Shown: positions 48,334-57,018, counted from the stretch's first letter. The stretch: 64,000 bases of DNA from Streptomyces sp. NBC_00258 (GCF_036182465.1 NZ_CP108081.1:2728001-2792000), one strand, 5' to 3'. Translations and numbers: made by a program. The notes: generated by a model not told the origin, from the letters alone.

Positions 48334-49218
48334 TCAGATGACGGGCGGCCGGCCCAGTCTGGTCAGGCGCCATACCGTACGCCACTTCATGGGGCGCCGG
48401 GGGCCACACGGACTGGTCCAGCCCTCCTTGAAACCACCGAACCAGGCTCTCAGCGCGGGGCGGGAGGGGCGGCGGGCGAGGGTCAGCAGCATCCACACGC
48501 CGAGATACACGGGAACCAGCGGCGCGGGCAGATTGCGACGGGCCAGCCAGACACGGTTGCGGGCGACCATCCGGTGGTAGATCGCGTGCCGCGAAGGGGC
48601 GGTCGTGGGGTGGTACAGCACCATGTCCGAGCGGTAGTCGATCATCCAGCCCGCGTCGAGGGCACGCCAGGCGAGGTCGGTCTCCTCGTGGGCGTAGAAG
48701 AACTCGTCGGGCAGTCCGCCGACCTGGCCGAGCACCTTCGTGCGGACGGCGTTGGCGCCGCCGAGGAAGGTGGTGACGCGCGAGTTGCGCATCGGGTCGG
48801 AGGCGCGCAGCCGGGGCACGTGGCGGCGCTGGGTGACCCCGGTCTCGGGGTCGGCGATCCGGAAGCTGATGATGCCGAGCTCCGGGTCGGCCCCGAAGGC
48901 CTGCCGGCAGAGCTCCGCGGTGTCGTGGTTGGCGAGGAGGCCGTCGTCGTCCAGGAAGAGAAGGACGTCCACGTCGGTGCCGCCGGGGCCGAACGCCTCG
49001 ATGCCGACGTTGCGGCCGCCGGGGATGCCGAGGTTCTCGGCCAGCTCGACCGTCCGTACGCCCGCGGGGACGTCCGGGACGGGCGAGCCGTTGCCGACCA
49101 CGACCACCTCGACCGGGTCGCCGTCCTGCTTGGCGACCGAGTCGAGGAGGGCACGGAGCTCGTCGGGGCGGTTGCCCATGGTGATGATCACCGCGCCGAC
49201 CTTCATGGACGTGCTCAC
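48334..49218 (-). CDS. Glycosyltransferase family 2
   Basis: A 294-residue GT-A-fold transferase. VGAVIITMGNRPDELRALLDSV opens the nucleotide-binding domain, VLLFLDDDGLLANHD is the DxD region, and FFYAHEETDLAWRALDAGW is the acceptor/base motif (ED). A C-terminal helix may lie at the membrane. The start is GTG 49218, overlapping the stop of the CDP-alcohol transferase by 4 bp (GTGA). It probably adds a sugar to the phospho-polyol product. Confidence 0.88.
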   Translation of the reverse strand: MSTSMKVGAVIITMGNRPDELRALLDSVAKQDGDPVEVVVVGNGSPVPDVPAGVRTVELAENLGIPGGRNVGIEAFGPGGTDVDVLLFLDDDGLLANHDTAELCRQAFGADPELGIISFRIADPETGVTQRRHVPRLRASDPMRNSRVTTFLGGANAVRTKVLGQVGGLPDEFFYAHEETDLAWRALDAGWMIDYRSDMVLYHPTTAPSRHAIYHRMVARNRVWLARRNLPAPLVPVYLGVWMLLTLARRPSRPALRAWFGGFKEGWTSPCGPRRPMKWRTVWRLTRLGRPPVI

Positions 49219-49994
49219 TTCAGCCTGCTCGAAGCCAGGATGGACACCAGGTGCAGCAGGGTCTGCAGCAGCGCGATGCCGGCCAGGACCGCGACGCCGA
49301 GCCGTGAGAAGAACAGGTCGTCCCGGACCGTGTCCAGGACCGCGAGGACCAGGATCAGCAGGGAGGCCTCGATGCCCAGGACCAGCCGGTGGAACTTGAG
49401 CGCGCCGGCGGCCCGGCGGGCCAGCGCCATGCCGGAGGAGCGCGGCTCGGACGCCGACTCCTGGACCGGCTCCTTGCCGGTCTGGTGCCGCGCGACACCG
49501 ACGAGGTCGGTCTCGGACTTGATCAGGATGGCGCCGAGGGCGGCCAGCGTGCCGAGGAAGGCCCACAGCCAGTCGATCCGCCCGGGGCCCCACAGGTCCG
49601 CGGCGCGCAGGCCGAAGCCGACCAGGACCGCGGCGTCGCACAGGTAGGCGGCGACGCGGTCGACGTACACCCCGGTCATCGAGTACTGCTTGCGCCAGCG
49701 GGCGATCTCGCCGTCGACGCAGTCGAACAGCAGGTACAGCTGGACCATCAGTACGCCGAGCAGGGCGCCCGGGATGCCCGGCACCAGCAGGGCCGGGGCG
49801 GCGAGCACGCCGAAGACGGTCATCACGTAGGTCAGCTGGTTGGGCGTGACCCGGGTGTTCACCAGGTGCCGGTCGATGCGCAGCGAGATCTCGCGCATGT
49901 AGAGCCGGCCTCCCCAGTGCTCGCCGCTCCGCCGGTCCTTCACACCCGGGGGGTGAACGACCGGGCGGAGCTCAGCTACCGATGGCTTTTGCAT
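49215..49994 (-). CDS. CDP-alcohol phosphatidyltransferase-fold protein lacking the last motif Asp
   Basis: A 259-residue membrane enzyme with about six helices. The CDP-alcohol motif reads DCVDGEIAR, eight residues, then GVYVDRVAA. Three of the four family aspartates are present, but the last position (DxxxD, the proposed base) is Ala. It would transfer a phospho-alcohol from CDP to an acceptor, or has lost that chemistry. It overlaps the dehydrogenase-like gene by 23 bp. Its paralogue at 51770 has all four Asp. Confidence 0.85.
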   Translation of the reverse strand: MQKPSVAELRPVVHPPGVKDRRSGEHWGGRLYMREISLRIDRHLVNTRVTPNQLTYVMTVFGVLAAPALLVPGIPGALLGVLMVQLYLLFDCVDGEIARWRKQYSMTGVYVDRVAAYLCDAAVLVGFGLRAADLWGPGRIDWLWAFLGTLAALGAILIKSETDLVGVARHQTGKEPVQESASEPRSSGMALARRAAGALKFHRLVLGIEASLLILVLAVLDTVRDDLFFSRLGVAVLAGIALLQTLLHLVSILASSRLK

Positions 49995-51033
49995 AGTCGG
50001 CGTATGCGTCCCTGATCTGGTCGGCGGACAGGTCGAGGTGTTCGAGGATCGTGTAGCGGCCCGGCCGGGTCGACGGAGCGAACTCCACGACCTGGACGAA
50101 CTCCTCCACGGTGAAGCCGATCTCCTCCGGGAGAACGGGGAGGCCGTGGCGGTGGAGGACCTCGGCCATGTACGCGGACTCCTCACGGGCTCCGCGCAGG
50201 TGCATCGCGAAGGCCGCGCCCATGCCGCACTGCTCGCCATGGCTGGCAGCCCGCTTGGGGAAGAGCAGGTCGAAGGCGTGGTTGATCTCGTGGCAGGCGC
50301 CGGACGCGGGGCGGGAGTCGCCCGCGACCGACATGGAGATGCCGGTGAGGACCAGGCCCTCGGCGAGTACCTGCAGGAAGGCGTCGTCGCCGACGCCGCC
50401 CGGGTGCCGCAGTACGGCCTCGCCGGCCTGGCGGGCCATCGCGGCGGCCAGGCCGTCGATCGCCTCGCCCTTCTCGCGGTTGGCCAGCTCCCAGTCCGCG
50501 ACCGCGGAGATGTTGGACAGGGCGTCGCCGATGCCGGAGCGCACGAAGCGGACGGGGGCCTCACGGATCACGTCGAGGTCGATGATGACCGCGATCGGGT
50601 TCGGCACGCCGTAGGAACCGCGGCCCGCGTCGTTGTCGAGGGTCGCGACCGGCGAGCACAGACCGTCGTGCGAGAGGTTCGTGGCGACGGCGACCAGCGG
50701 AAGGCCGATGCGTGCCGCGGCGAACTTCGCGCAGTCGATGATCTTGCCGCCGCCGAGGCCGACGACCGCGTCGTAGTGCCCCTTCTTCATGACGTCGGCG
50801 AGCTTGATCGCGTCGTCCAGGGTGCCGCCGCCGACCTCGAACCAGTCGGCGCCCGGCATCGCCGGGGCCAGCCGGTCACGCAGCTTGGCGCCCGAGCCGC
50901 CGCTGATCGCGACGGCCAGCTTGCCGGAGTGCGAGATGCGCTGGTCGGCAAGGACACTGGCCAGATCGTCGAGCGCCCCCGGCCGAATGTCGACGACGAC
51001 CGGCGAGGGGATGAGCCTCGTCAGTACTGGCAC
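49972..51033 (-). CDS. Glycerol-1-phosphate dehydrogenase-like (AraM/EgsA, iron-alcohol-dehydrogenase fold)
   Basis: A 353-residue protein of the iron-containing alcohol dehydrogenase/DHQS fold. AVVGLGGGKIIDCAKFAA is the NAD-binding GGGK, VATNLSHDGLCSPVA precedes the metal-binding region, and metal ligands are in ACHEINHAFD and ASHGEQCGMGAAF. These are as in sn-glycerol-1-phosphate dehydrogenase. It would reduce dihydroxyacetone phosphate, or a similar ketose phosphate, to the alcohol phosphate activated by the next enzyme. GTG 51033 overlaps the nucleotidyltransferase end. Confidence 0.86.
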   Translation of the reverse strand: MPVLTRLIPSPVVVDIRPGALDDLASVLADQRISHSGKLAVAISGGSGAKLRDRLAPAMPGADWFEVGGGTLDDAIKLADVMKKGHYDAVVGLGGGKIIDCAKFAAARIGLPLVAVATNLSHDGLCSPVATLDNDAGRGSYGVPNPIAVIIDLDVIREAPVRFVRSGIGDALSNISAVADWELANREKGEAIDGLAAAMARQAGEAVLRHPGGVGDDAFLQVLAEGLVLTGISMSVAGDSRPASGACHEINHAFDLLFPKRAASHGEQCGMGAAFAMHLRGAREESAYMAEVLHRHGLPVLPEEIGFTVEEFVQVVEFAPSTRPGRYTILEHLDLSADQIRDAYADYAKAIGS

Positions 51034-51773
51034 GCGATCACGCGTCCCTTGGCGAGGTCGTCGTGGTTGTCGATCTCGACCCACTTGACGTCGCCGATGG
51101 GGGCCACGTCGATGCGGAAGCCGCGGTTCACGAGCTCCTGGTAGCCGTGCTCGTAGAACTGCTGGGGGTCGGCCTCGAAGACCGTCTTCAGCGCGTCGGC
51201 CAGCTCGTCGGCCGCGTCGCCCTCGATGAGGGTGACGCCGATGTACTCACCGGTCGCCTCGGCCGGGTCCATCAGCTTGGTGATCTTGGTCATGCCGCCC
51301 TCGGGGCCGACGACGACCTTCATCTCCTCGTCGGCGAGGGACTTCACCGTGTCGAGGGCGAGGATGATCTTCTTGCCCTCGCCGCGGGCGGCGAGCAGGG
51401 TCTTCTCGACGGAGACCGGGTGCACGGTGTCGCCGTTGGCGAGGATCACCGAGTGCTTGATGGCGTCACGGCCGCACCACAGGGAGTAGGCGTTGTTCCA
51501 CTCCTCGGCCTTGTCGTTGTCGATCAGGGTGATCTTGACGCCGTACTTCTGCTCCAGCGCCTCGCGGCGCTCGTAGACGGCTTCCTTGCGGTAACCGACG
51601 ATGATCGCGACCTCGGTCAGGCCGATCTCGGCGAAGTTGCCGAGCGTGAGGTCGAGCACGGTGATGCTGTCCTCGTTGCCCTCGGGTCCCACCGGCACCA
51701 GTGCCTTGGGCAGGGTGTCGGTGTAGGGGCGCAGACGCCGTCCGGCGCCGGCAGCCAGCACGAGGCCGATCAT
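51021..51773 (-). CDS. Sugar/alditol-phosphate nucleotidyltransferase
   Basis: A 250-residue nucleotidyltransferase with the LAAGAGRRLRPYTDTLPKALVPVG signature and ILANGDTVHPV as the metal site. It is closest in pattern to inositol-1-phosphate and phosphocholine cytidylyltransferases, so it probably makes a CDP-linked alcohol phosphate for the CDP-alcohol transferases in the same operon. The nucleotide is inferred, not seen. It overlaps DUF5941 by 4 bp. Confidence 0.87.
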   Translation of the reverse strand: MIGLVLAAGAGRRLRPYTDTLPKALVPVGPEGNEDSITVLDLTLGNFAEIGLTEVAIIVGYRKEAVYERREALEQKYGVKITLIDNDKAEEWNNAYSLWCGRDAIKHSVILANGDTVHPVSVEKTLLAARGEGKKIILALDTVKSLADEEMKVVVGPEGGMTKITKLMDPAEATGEYIGVTLIEGDAADELADALKTVFEADPQQFYEHGYQELVNRGFRIDVAPIGDVKWVEIDNHDDLAKGRVIACQY

Positions 51774-53566
51774 GCGGGTTCTCCTTCATCGTGTACGGCG
51801 GGTGCGCCGAGTTTGTGGGCGGTCACCCAGAAGCGGATGCTCTCGACGAGCACCACGAGCGCCACGGCCACGGCGAGAGCCGTGAGCGCGACCTTGAAAT
51901 CTGTGGCGGCGAGCAGCGCGGCCAGGACGGTGACCAGCAGCGTCCTGCCTTCGTGCCCGCCGATCGCCCGCACCAGCCAGTGCGGCGGCGCGCCGGCGTT
52001 GCCGCGGATGCGGTACACCGTGTCGTAGTGATGGTAGGCGACGGCCGCCACCAGCCCGAAAGCCGCGGGAAGGGCTCCGTTCACATCGGCTTTGGCCGCC
52101 AGTACCAGAACGGTCCCGTATTCGGCCGCCCGGTAGAACGGCGGAACCAGCCAGTCCAGGGCGCCCTTCAGCGGTCGCCGGAGAGCCACCGGCGACAGCA
52201 GGACGTACACGCCGGCGCCCAGGACGGGCCACCAACTGCCGTACGGGGAAAGCCAGGAGGCGCCCACGACGAGTGCACCGGCGACCAGGGCGACGACGGC
52301 CGGACCGCTGAGGCGTACGCCACGCGTCAGACGTGTCAGGAACTCGGCGAGCGGGCCCGAGTCGGTGAGGTCGGCCAGGGCCTGCGCGGCCCGGTCCGTG
52401 CGCTGTGCCTTGCGGGTCAGCGACCTGAGCACCCGGCCCGCGGTCGTGTACGTCGCCGCGAAGGCGCAGCCGATCAGCAGCACGTAGAAGGTGATGCGGG
52501 GTGTCGTGACCGCCGTGAGGACGGCGATCATCGCCCAGCGTTCGCCGATGGGCAGCACGATCATGCGGCGCAGCCAGACCGTCCAGCCCACACTGTCGAG
52601 CCTGCCGGAAAGGGCCGCGGTGGGGCTGGTGTTGGCGGTGGCGTCGTGGTTCGCCTCGTTGAAGGAGAAGTCGACGACGTGCCGGCAGGTCTGCAGGACC
52701 ATCGCGCCGAGGGCGAGCGCCCATACGTCGTCGCCGCCACGGGCCGCACCGAGGGCGAGGCCCGCGTAGTAGGCGTACTCCTTGGCGCGGTCGAAGGTCG
52801 CGTCGAGCCAAGCGCCGAGCGTGGAGTACTGCAGGGAGTAGCGGGCGAGCTGGCCGTCCGTGCAGTCGAGGACGAAGGAGAAGAGGAGGAGCAGTCCGGC
52901 GGCGACGTAGCCGGCGCGGGTACCGGTCGCCGCACAGCCCGCCGCGATCAGCGCGGTGATCAGCGAGGCCGTGGTGACCTGGTTCGGCGTGAAGCCGCGG
53001 CGGGCGCACCAGCGGGCGAGGTAGCGGGAGTACGGGCTGATGCAGTACGTCGTGAAGAAGCCGTCGCGGGACTTCACGGCCGTACGCAGCCTGATCGCCT
53101 CGTCGTCCACGACGGAGAGGGCCTGCCGGGCCTCGTTGCGGGCCTGCGGGTCCCTCGGCACCTCGGCGACGAGTTCGCCGAGTTCGGGGCGGTGCAGGTC
53201 GGTGTCGAGGACCTCCGCGATCCGCTCGGCGAGGATGCCGACCACCACCGAGCCGTTCGAGGCGTCGTCGGAGGCGGTGCGCAGCGCGCGGGTCAGCGCG
53301 GGGCGGGCCACGGGCCGGGCGGTGACGGCACCGGGGATCGCGGCGGCGTCGAAGCGCGGGTCGGTCAGGCCGAGCCGCAGCGCGTGGACGTGCCCCACGA
53401 AGCGGGCGTCGACGACGGCGACCCGCTGGTTCGCGGGGACGGCGGCGAGGAGCGTCTCGGTGTCGGCCGCGTCAGTGGCGACCCGCACGTCGAAGCCGAG
53501 CGACCGGAGATCGCTCTCGAGCGACGACCCGGGAACCGGCTGACCGGTGAGGATGGCGGTCGACAG
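51770..53566 (-). CDS. DUF5941 / CDP-alcohol phosphatidyltransferase protein, probable CTG start
   Basis: A 598-residue membrane protein. The N-terminal about 150 residues are a soluble domain (VATDAADTETLLAAVPANQRVAVVDARFVG). A CDP-alcohol transferase domain with all four Asp (DCTDGQLARYSLQYSTLGAWLDATFD) comes next, followed by a DUF5941 membrane domain of about six more helices. The conventional start, GTG 53488, has no ribosome site. Reading up, the only other start-like codon before the in-frame stop is CTG at 53566, 9 nt behind AGAGGAG, and it adds LSTAILTGQPVPGSSLESDL. First gene of the polymer operon; all downstream genes overlap it in turn. Confidence 0.82.
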   Translation of the reverse strand: MSTAILTGQPVPGSSLESDLRSLGFDVRVATDAADTETLLAAVPANQRVAVVDARFVGHVHALRLGLTDPRFDAAAIPGAVTARPVARPALTRALRTASDDASNGSVVVGILAERIAEVLDTDLHRPELGELVAEVPRDPQARNEARQALSVVDDEAIRLRTAVKSRDGFFTTYCISPYSRYLARWCARRGFTPNQVTTASLITALIAAGCAATGTRAGYVAAGLLLLFSFVLDCTDGQLARYSLQYSTLGAWLDATFDRAKEYAYYAGLALGAARGGDDVWALALGAMVLQTCRHVVDFSFNEANHDATANTSPTAALSGRLDSVGWTVWLRRMIVLPIGERWAMIAVLTAVTTPRITFYVLLIGCAFAATYTTAGRVLRSLTRKAQRTDRAAQALADLTDSGPLAEFLTRLTRGVRLSGPAVVALVAGALVVGASWLSPYGSWWPVLGAGVYVLLSPVALRRPLKGALDWLVPPFYRAAEYGTVLVLAAKADVNGALPAAFGLVAAVAYHHYDTVYRIRGNAGAPPHWLVRAIGGHEGRTLLVTVLAALLAATDFKVALTALAVAVALVVLVESIRFWVTAHKLGAPAVHDEGEPA

Positions 53567-53901
53567 ACGAACTCACTCCTCTGGGTTCCGGCGTACGCCG
53601 ACGCCGGGCATGTGCGTGGTGGGGGGCGCCCCAGGCCAGGAACGGCCGGGCAGCGTGTCGGCAGAGGCTATCGGATGATGGGAACGGCCCGTTCACCGCC
53701 CGTTCACGGCCCGATCAACAGGGTCTGCTGTGCCGCGTCCGCCGCGATCATCATCGTGGATCCGGGCCCCGGCCCACAAACCGCGGCCGATTCCACCGCA
53801 ATTCACGGCATAGCTCACGTGCCGGTCCTCGTGGTCGCGTGCCCCTCCCATGCCCGCGCACCGAGTCCGACCGCGCGGGGACCGGCATAGGGTTGGCGTC
53901 C
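53567..53901. other. Divergent promoter region, polymer operon - galE
   Basis: A 335-bp spacer holding the AGAGGAG site of the CTG-started gene and two close copies of CCGTTCAC near 53690-53706. The -10 of galE lies at its right end. No small gene was seen. Confidence 0.45.
53888..53893 (+). promoter_or_regulatory. TAGGGT -10 box of leaderless galE
   Basis: TAGGGT lies 8 nt before the ATG at 53902, with no ribosome site between, as for leaderless Streptomyces genes. The 6-mer matches that at 25029. Confidence 0.5.
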
Positions 53902-54882
53902 ATGACATGGCTGATCACAGGCGGAGCTGGATACATCGGGGCACACGTGGTGCGTGCCATGACCGGGGCCGGGGAGCGCGTGATCGCGCTGGACGACCTC
54001 TCGGCCGGCGTGCCCGCGCGGCTGCCCGCCGACATTCCTCTGGTCCAGGGCTCGTCGCTGGACGGGGAACTGCTGAAGCGGGTGCTCGCCGAGCACGCGG
54101 TGACGGGTGTGGTGCACCTGGCCGCGCGCAAGCAGGTCGGCGAGTCCGTGGCCCAGCCCACGCGCTACTACCAGGAGAACGTCGGAGGACTCGCCACGCT
54201 CCTGGAGGCGGTCGCCGGGGCGGGCATCGAGCGCTTCCTCTTCTCCTCCTCCGCCGCCGTCTACGGCAACCCGGATGTGGATCTCATCACGGAGGACACT
54301 CCCTGCGTCCCGGTGAACCCCTACGGCGAGACGAAACTCGCCGGTGAGTGGCTGGTGCGGGCGGCGGGCCGCGCGCACGGCATCGCGACGGTGTGCCTGC
54401 GCTACTTCAACGTGGCGGGCGCGGCCACGCCCGAGCTGGCGGACACCGGCGTCTTCAACGTCGTCCCGATGGTCTTCGACCGGCTCACCCGTGACGAGGC
54501 CCCGCGGATCTTCGGCGACGACTACCCGACGCCGGACGGCACCTGCGTACGCGACTACATCCACGTCGCCGATCTCGCCGAGGCACATCTCGCGGCGGCC
54601 CGGCGGCTGACGTCGGCGGGCACCGAGGGCGATCCGGGCGATCTGACGGTCAACATCGGCCGCGGCGAGGGGGTTTCGGTGCGCGAGCTCGTGACGCTCA
54701 TCGGCGAGGTCAGCGGTGACAGCCGTCCGGCACTCGTCGAGCCGCGCCGGCCGGGCGACGCCCCGCGCGCGGTCGCCTCGGCCGCGCTGGCCGCCGAGCA
54801 GCTGGAGTGGACCGCGCGCCGCGGGGTGCGCGAGATGGTCGAGTCGGCCTGGGAGGGCTGGCGGCTGCACCACCCCGGATGA
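53902..54882 (+). CDS. galE: UDP-glucose 4-epimerase family protein
   Basis: A 326-residue extended SDR. TWLITGGAGYIGAHVVRAM is the NAD loop, SSSAAVYGNPD and VNPYGETKLAGEW carry the catalytic Ser and YxxxK, and RYFNVAGA is the family's sugar site. It interconverts UDP-glucose and UDP-galactose, or the N-acetyl forms. It is probably leaderless. Placement beside the envelope-polymer operon fits supply of UDP-galactose to the GT2 enzyme. Confidence 0.88.
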   Translation: MTWLITGGAGYIGAHVVRAMTGAGERVIALDDLSAGVPARLPADIPLVQGSSLDGELLKRVLAEHAVTGVVHLAARKQVGESVAQPTRYYQENVGGLATLLEAVAGAGIERFLFSSSAAVYGNPDVDLITEDTPCVPVNPYGETKLAGEWLVRAAGRAHGIATVCLRYFNVAGAATPELADTGVFNVVPMVFDRLTRDEAPRIFGDDYPTPDGTCVRDYIHVADLAEAHLAAARRLTSAGTEGDPGDLTVNIGRGEGVSVRELVTLIGEVSGDSRPALVEPRRPGDAPRAVASAALAAEQLEWTARRGVREMVESAWEGWRLHHPG

Positions 54883-54928
54883 CCAGCCGGATGACCCACC
54901 GGACGGCCCGCCGGACGATCCGGTCCCT

Positions 54929-54963
54929 GCTCTGACCTGCGGGTCGTTTCCGCAGGTCAGAGC
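54929..54963 (+). terminator. Terminator after galE
   Basis: A perfect 14-bp stem GCTCTGACCTGCGG/CCGCAGGTCAGAGC with a 7-nt loop lies 46 bp after the galE stop. No T run follows. Confidence 0.8.
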
Positions 54964-55064
54964 ATATGACAACGGTGTTCAGTACCGCGTTGCGCATACC
55001 CCCCACCCGTAGTTCACTGGAGATCGCCGACAGGGCGTCGGGGCGATTTCGGAGGGTGGTTCTG

Positions 55065-56003
55065 ATGGGGGCCGGTCACAGTCACGGGCATGCGCACGGC
55101 GCCGCCGGCGGGGGCACGGCGGCAGCGGCGTACCGCGGGAGGCTGCGCGTCGCGCTGTGGATCACGCTCACCGTCATGGTGGTCGAGATCGTCGGCGGGA
55201 TCGTCGCGAACTCACTCGCGCTCGTCGCTGACGCGGCGCACATGGCGACGGACGCGCTCGGTCTCGCCATGGCGCTGCTCGCGATCCACTTCGCGGGCCG
55301 CCCGCCGAGCGGAAACCGCACCTTCGGCTACGCGCGCGCCGAGATCCTCGCCGCACTCGCGAACTGTCTGCTGCTGCTCGGGGTGGGCGGGTACGTCCTG
55401 TACGAGGCGATCCAGCGCTTCGTGACCCCGGCGGAGACCGAGGGCGGACTGACCGCGGTGTTCGGCCTGATCGGTCTGGTCGCGAACATGATCTCGCTGT
55501 CACTGCTCATGCGCGGGCAGAAAGAGAGCCTGAACGTGCGCGGTGCGTTCCTGGAGGTCGCCGCGGACGCACTGGGCTCGCTGGCCGTGCTGGTCTCAGC
55601 GGTCCTCGTCCTGACCACGGGCTGGCAGGCCGCCGACCCGGTCGCCTCGATCGTCATCGGCCTGATGATCGTTCCTCGTACGTGGAAGCTGCTGCGGGAG
55701 ACGCTGAACGTGCTCCTGGAGGCGGCGCCCGAGGACGTCGACATGGCGGCGGTTCGGTCGCACATCCGTGCGCTGCCGGGTGTCGAGGGCGTCCACGATC
55801 TGCATGCCTGGACGATCACCTCGGGGCTGCCGGTGCTCTCCGCGCACGTGGTCGTCGGATCCGAGGCCCTCGACACCATCGGCCACGAGAAGATGCTGCA
55901 CGAGCTGCGGACGTGCCTCGGCGACCACTTCGACGTGGAGCACTGCACCTTCCAGCTGGAGCCCGACGGGCACGCGGCGCACGAGATGCGTGTCTGCCAC
56001 TGA
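55065..56003 (+). CDS. Cation diffusion facilitator family metal transporter
   Basis: A 312-residue CDF exporter with six helices and a cytosolic C-terminal domain. The N-terminal HSHGHAHG is His-rich. The first metal motif is ALVADAAHMATDALGLAM (HxxxD kept). The second, in helix 5, reads LEVAADALGSLAVL, where Glu stands in place of the usual His. It exports zinc or a similar ion. GGAGGG lies 8 nt before ATG 55065. Confidence 0.9.
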   Translation: MGAGHSHGHAHGAAGGGTAAAAYRGRLRVALWITLTVMVVEIVGGIVANSLALVADAAHMATDALGLAMALLAIHFAGRPPSGNRTFGYARAEILAALANCLLLLGVGGYVLYEAIQRFVTPAETEGGLTAVFGLIGLVANMISLSLLMRGQKESLNVRGAFLEVAADALGSLAVLVSAVLVLTTGWQAADPVASIVIGLMIVPRTWKLLRETLNVLLEAAPEDVDMAAVRSHIRALPGVEGVHDLHAWTITSGLPVLSAHVVVGSEALDTIGHEKMLHELRTCLGDHFDVEHCTFQLEPDGHAAHEMRVCH

Positions 56004-56335
56004 GCTGCGGGGACGGGCGGGCGTACGTCCGGTGAAGGAGGCGACACGCGCGTGTGAGGGCGGTCGGGGAGCACGGCGTACCGACTTCGGGTTACGGCAT
56101 CCGGCCCGGATTCCAGGTGCCGGAGGCAGCGGGGGCGGCACCTGGGCGGACGGTTCCGCCCCGGTGGCGCCGGGCACGATCAGGTATCCGGCCGCTTTCG
56201 GCGTCCGACCGGCGCCGGCCGCGATGCCCGGTTCGGCCGAGGGGCGGAACCGGACATGCGGGGCTCCGCGTGGTGCCGGGAGTGCCGGTTTCGTACGGCA
56301 GACTTGGGGCTTGAAGACCGATGCGAAGGATGGGT

Positions 56336-56929
56336 ATGCCGATCACACCTGCCACCGCGACGCACAGTTCGTCGAACGGCACCGCCGAAGCCATCTTGCT
56401 CGAACTGGTCGACGAGGACGGCACCACGATCGGCACGGCGGAGAAGCTCACGGCCCATCAGCCGCCCGGGCAGCTGCACCGGGCGTTCTCCGTCTTCCTC
56501 TTCGACGAGCGGGGGCGGCTGCTGCTCCAGCAGCGGGCTCTCGGCAAGTACCACTCCCCCGGCGTCTGGTCCAACACGTGCTGCGGTCATCCGTACCCCG
56601 GCGAGGCGCCCTTCGCGGCGGCCGCGCGGCGGACGTACGAGGAGCTGGGGGTCTCGCCGTCGCTGCTCGCCGAGGCGGGGACCGTGCGGTACAACCACCC
56701 CGATCCGGAGTCCGGGCTGGTGGAGCAGGAGTTCAATCACCTGTTCGTGGGGATGGTGCAGTCCGTTGTGCGGCCGGATCCGGAGGAGGTGGGCTCCACG
56801 GCGTTCGTGACCGCGGGGGAGCTTGTGGAGCGGCATGCGGAGGATCCGTTCTCCGCGTGGTTCATGACCGTGCTTGATTCGGCTCGGCCGGCGATTCGGG
56901 AGTTGACCGGGGCCGCTGCGGGTTGGTGA
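56336..56929 (+). CDS. idi: Isopentenyl-diphosphate delta-isomerase, type I
   Basis: A 197-residue Nudix-fold isomerase that interconverts IPP and DMAPP. QLHRAFSVFLFDERGRLLLQQRA, then WSNTCCGHPYPGE with the catalytic Cys, the Nudix-like AAARRTYEELGV, and EQEFNHLFVG with the catalytic Glu are all present. ATG 56336 follows AAGGA. It complements the dxs and ispG genes of the hpn operon 20 kb away. It is followed by a strong hairpin. Confidence 0.95.
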   Translation: MPITPATATHSSSNGTAEAILLELVDEDGTTIGTAEKLTAHQPPGQLHRAFSVFLFDERGRLLLQQRALGKYHSPGVWSNTCCGHPYPGEAPFAAAARRTYEELGVSPSLLAEAGTVRYNHPDPESGLVEQEFNHLFVGMVQSVVRPDPEEVGSTAFVTAGELVERHAEDPFSAWFMTVLDSARPAIRELTGAAAGW

Positions 56930-56956
56930 CCGCGGGATTGTGAGCTGCAGGGCCGT

Positions 56957-56971
56957 TGTGGCTGGTCGCGC
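56957..56971. repeat. Copy 1 of a dispersed intergenic repeat (TGTGGCTGGTCGCGC)
   Basis: The 15-mer TGTGGCTGGTCGCGC is found again at 59276-59290. The following CAGTTCCCGCGCCCCTGAAGG hairpin region is a form widely seen between Streptomyces genes. Confidence 0.7.
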
Positions 56972-56977
56972 AGTTCC

Positions 56978-56997
56978 CGCGCCCCTGAAGGGGCGCG
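56978..56997. terminator. Terminator between idi and anti-sigma gene
   Basis: A perfect stem CGCGCCCCT/AGGGGCGCG with a GA loop sits between two convergent genes and can serve both. Confidence 0.7.
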
Positions 56998-57018
56998 GCC
57001 CACCGTCCCCGTGCCCTC

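Noticed and set aside
51701..53890. A 729-codon plus-strand frame opposite the DUF5941 gene
   Set aside because: Antisense to a membrane protein with clear motifs; no ribosome site or domain of its own.
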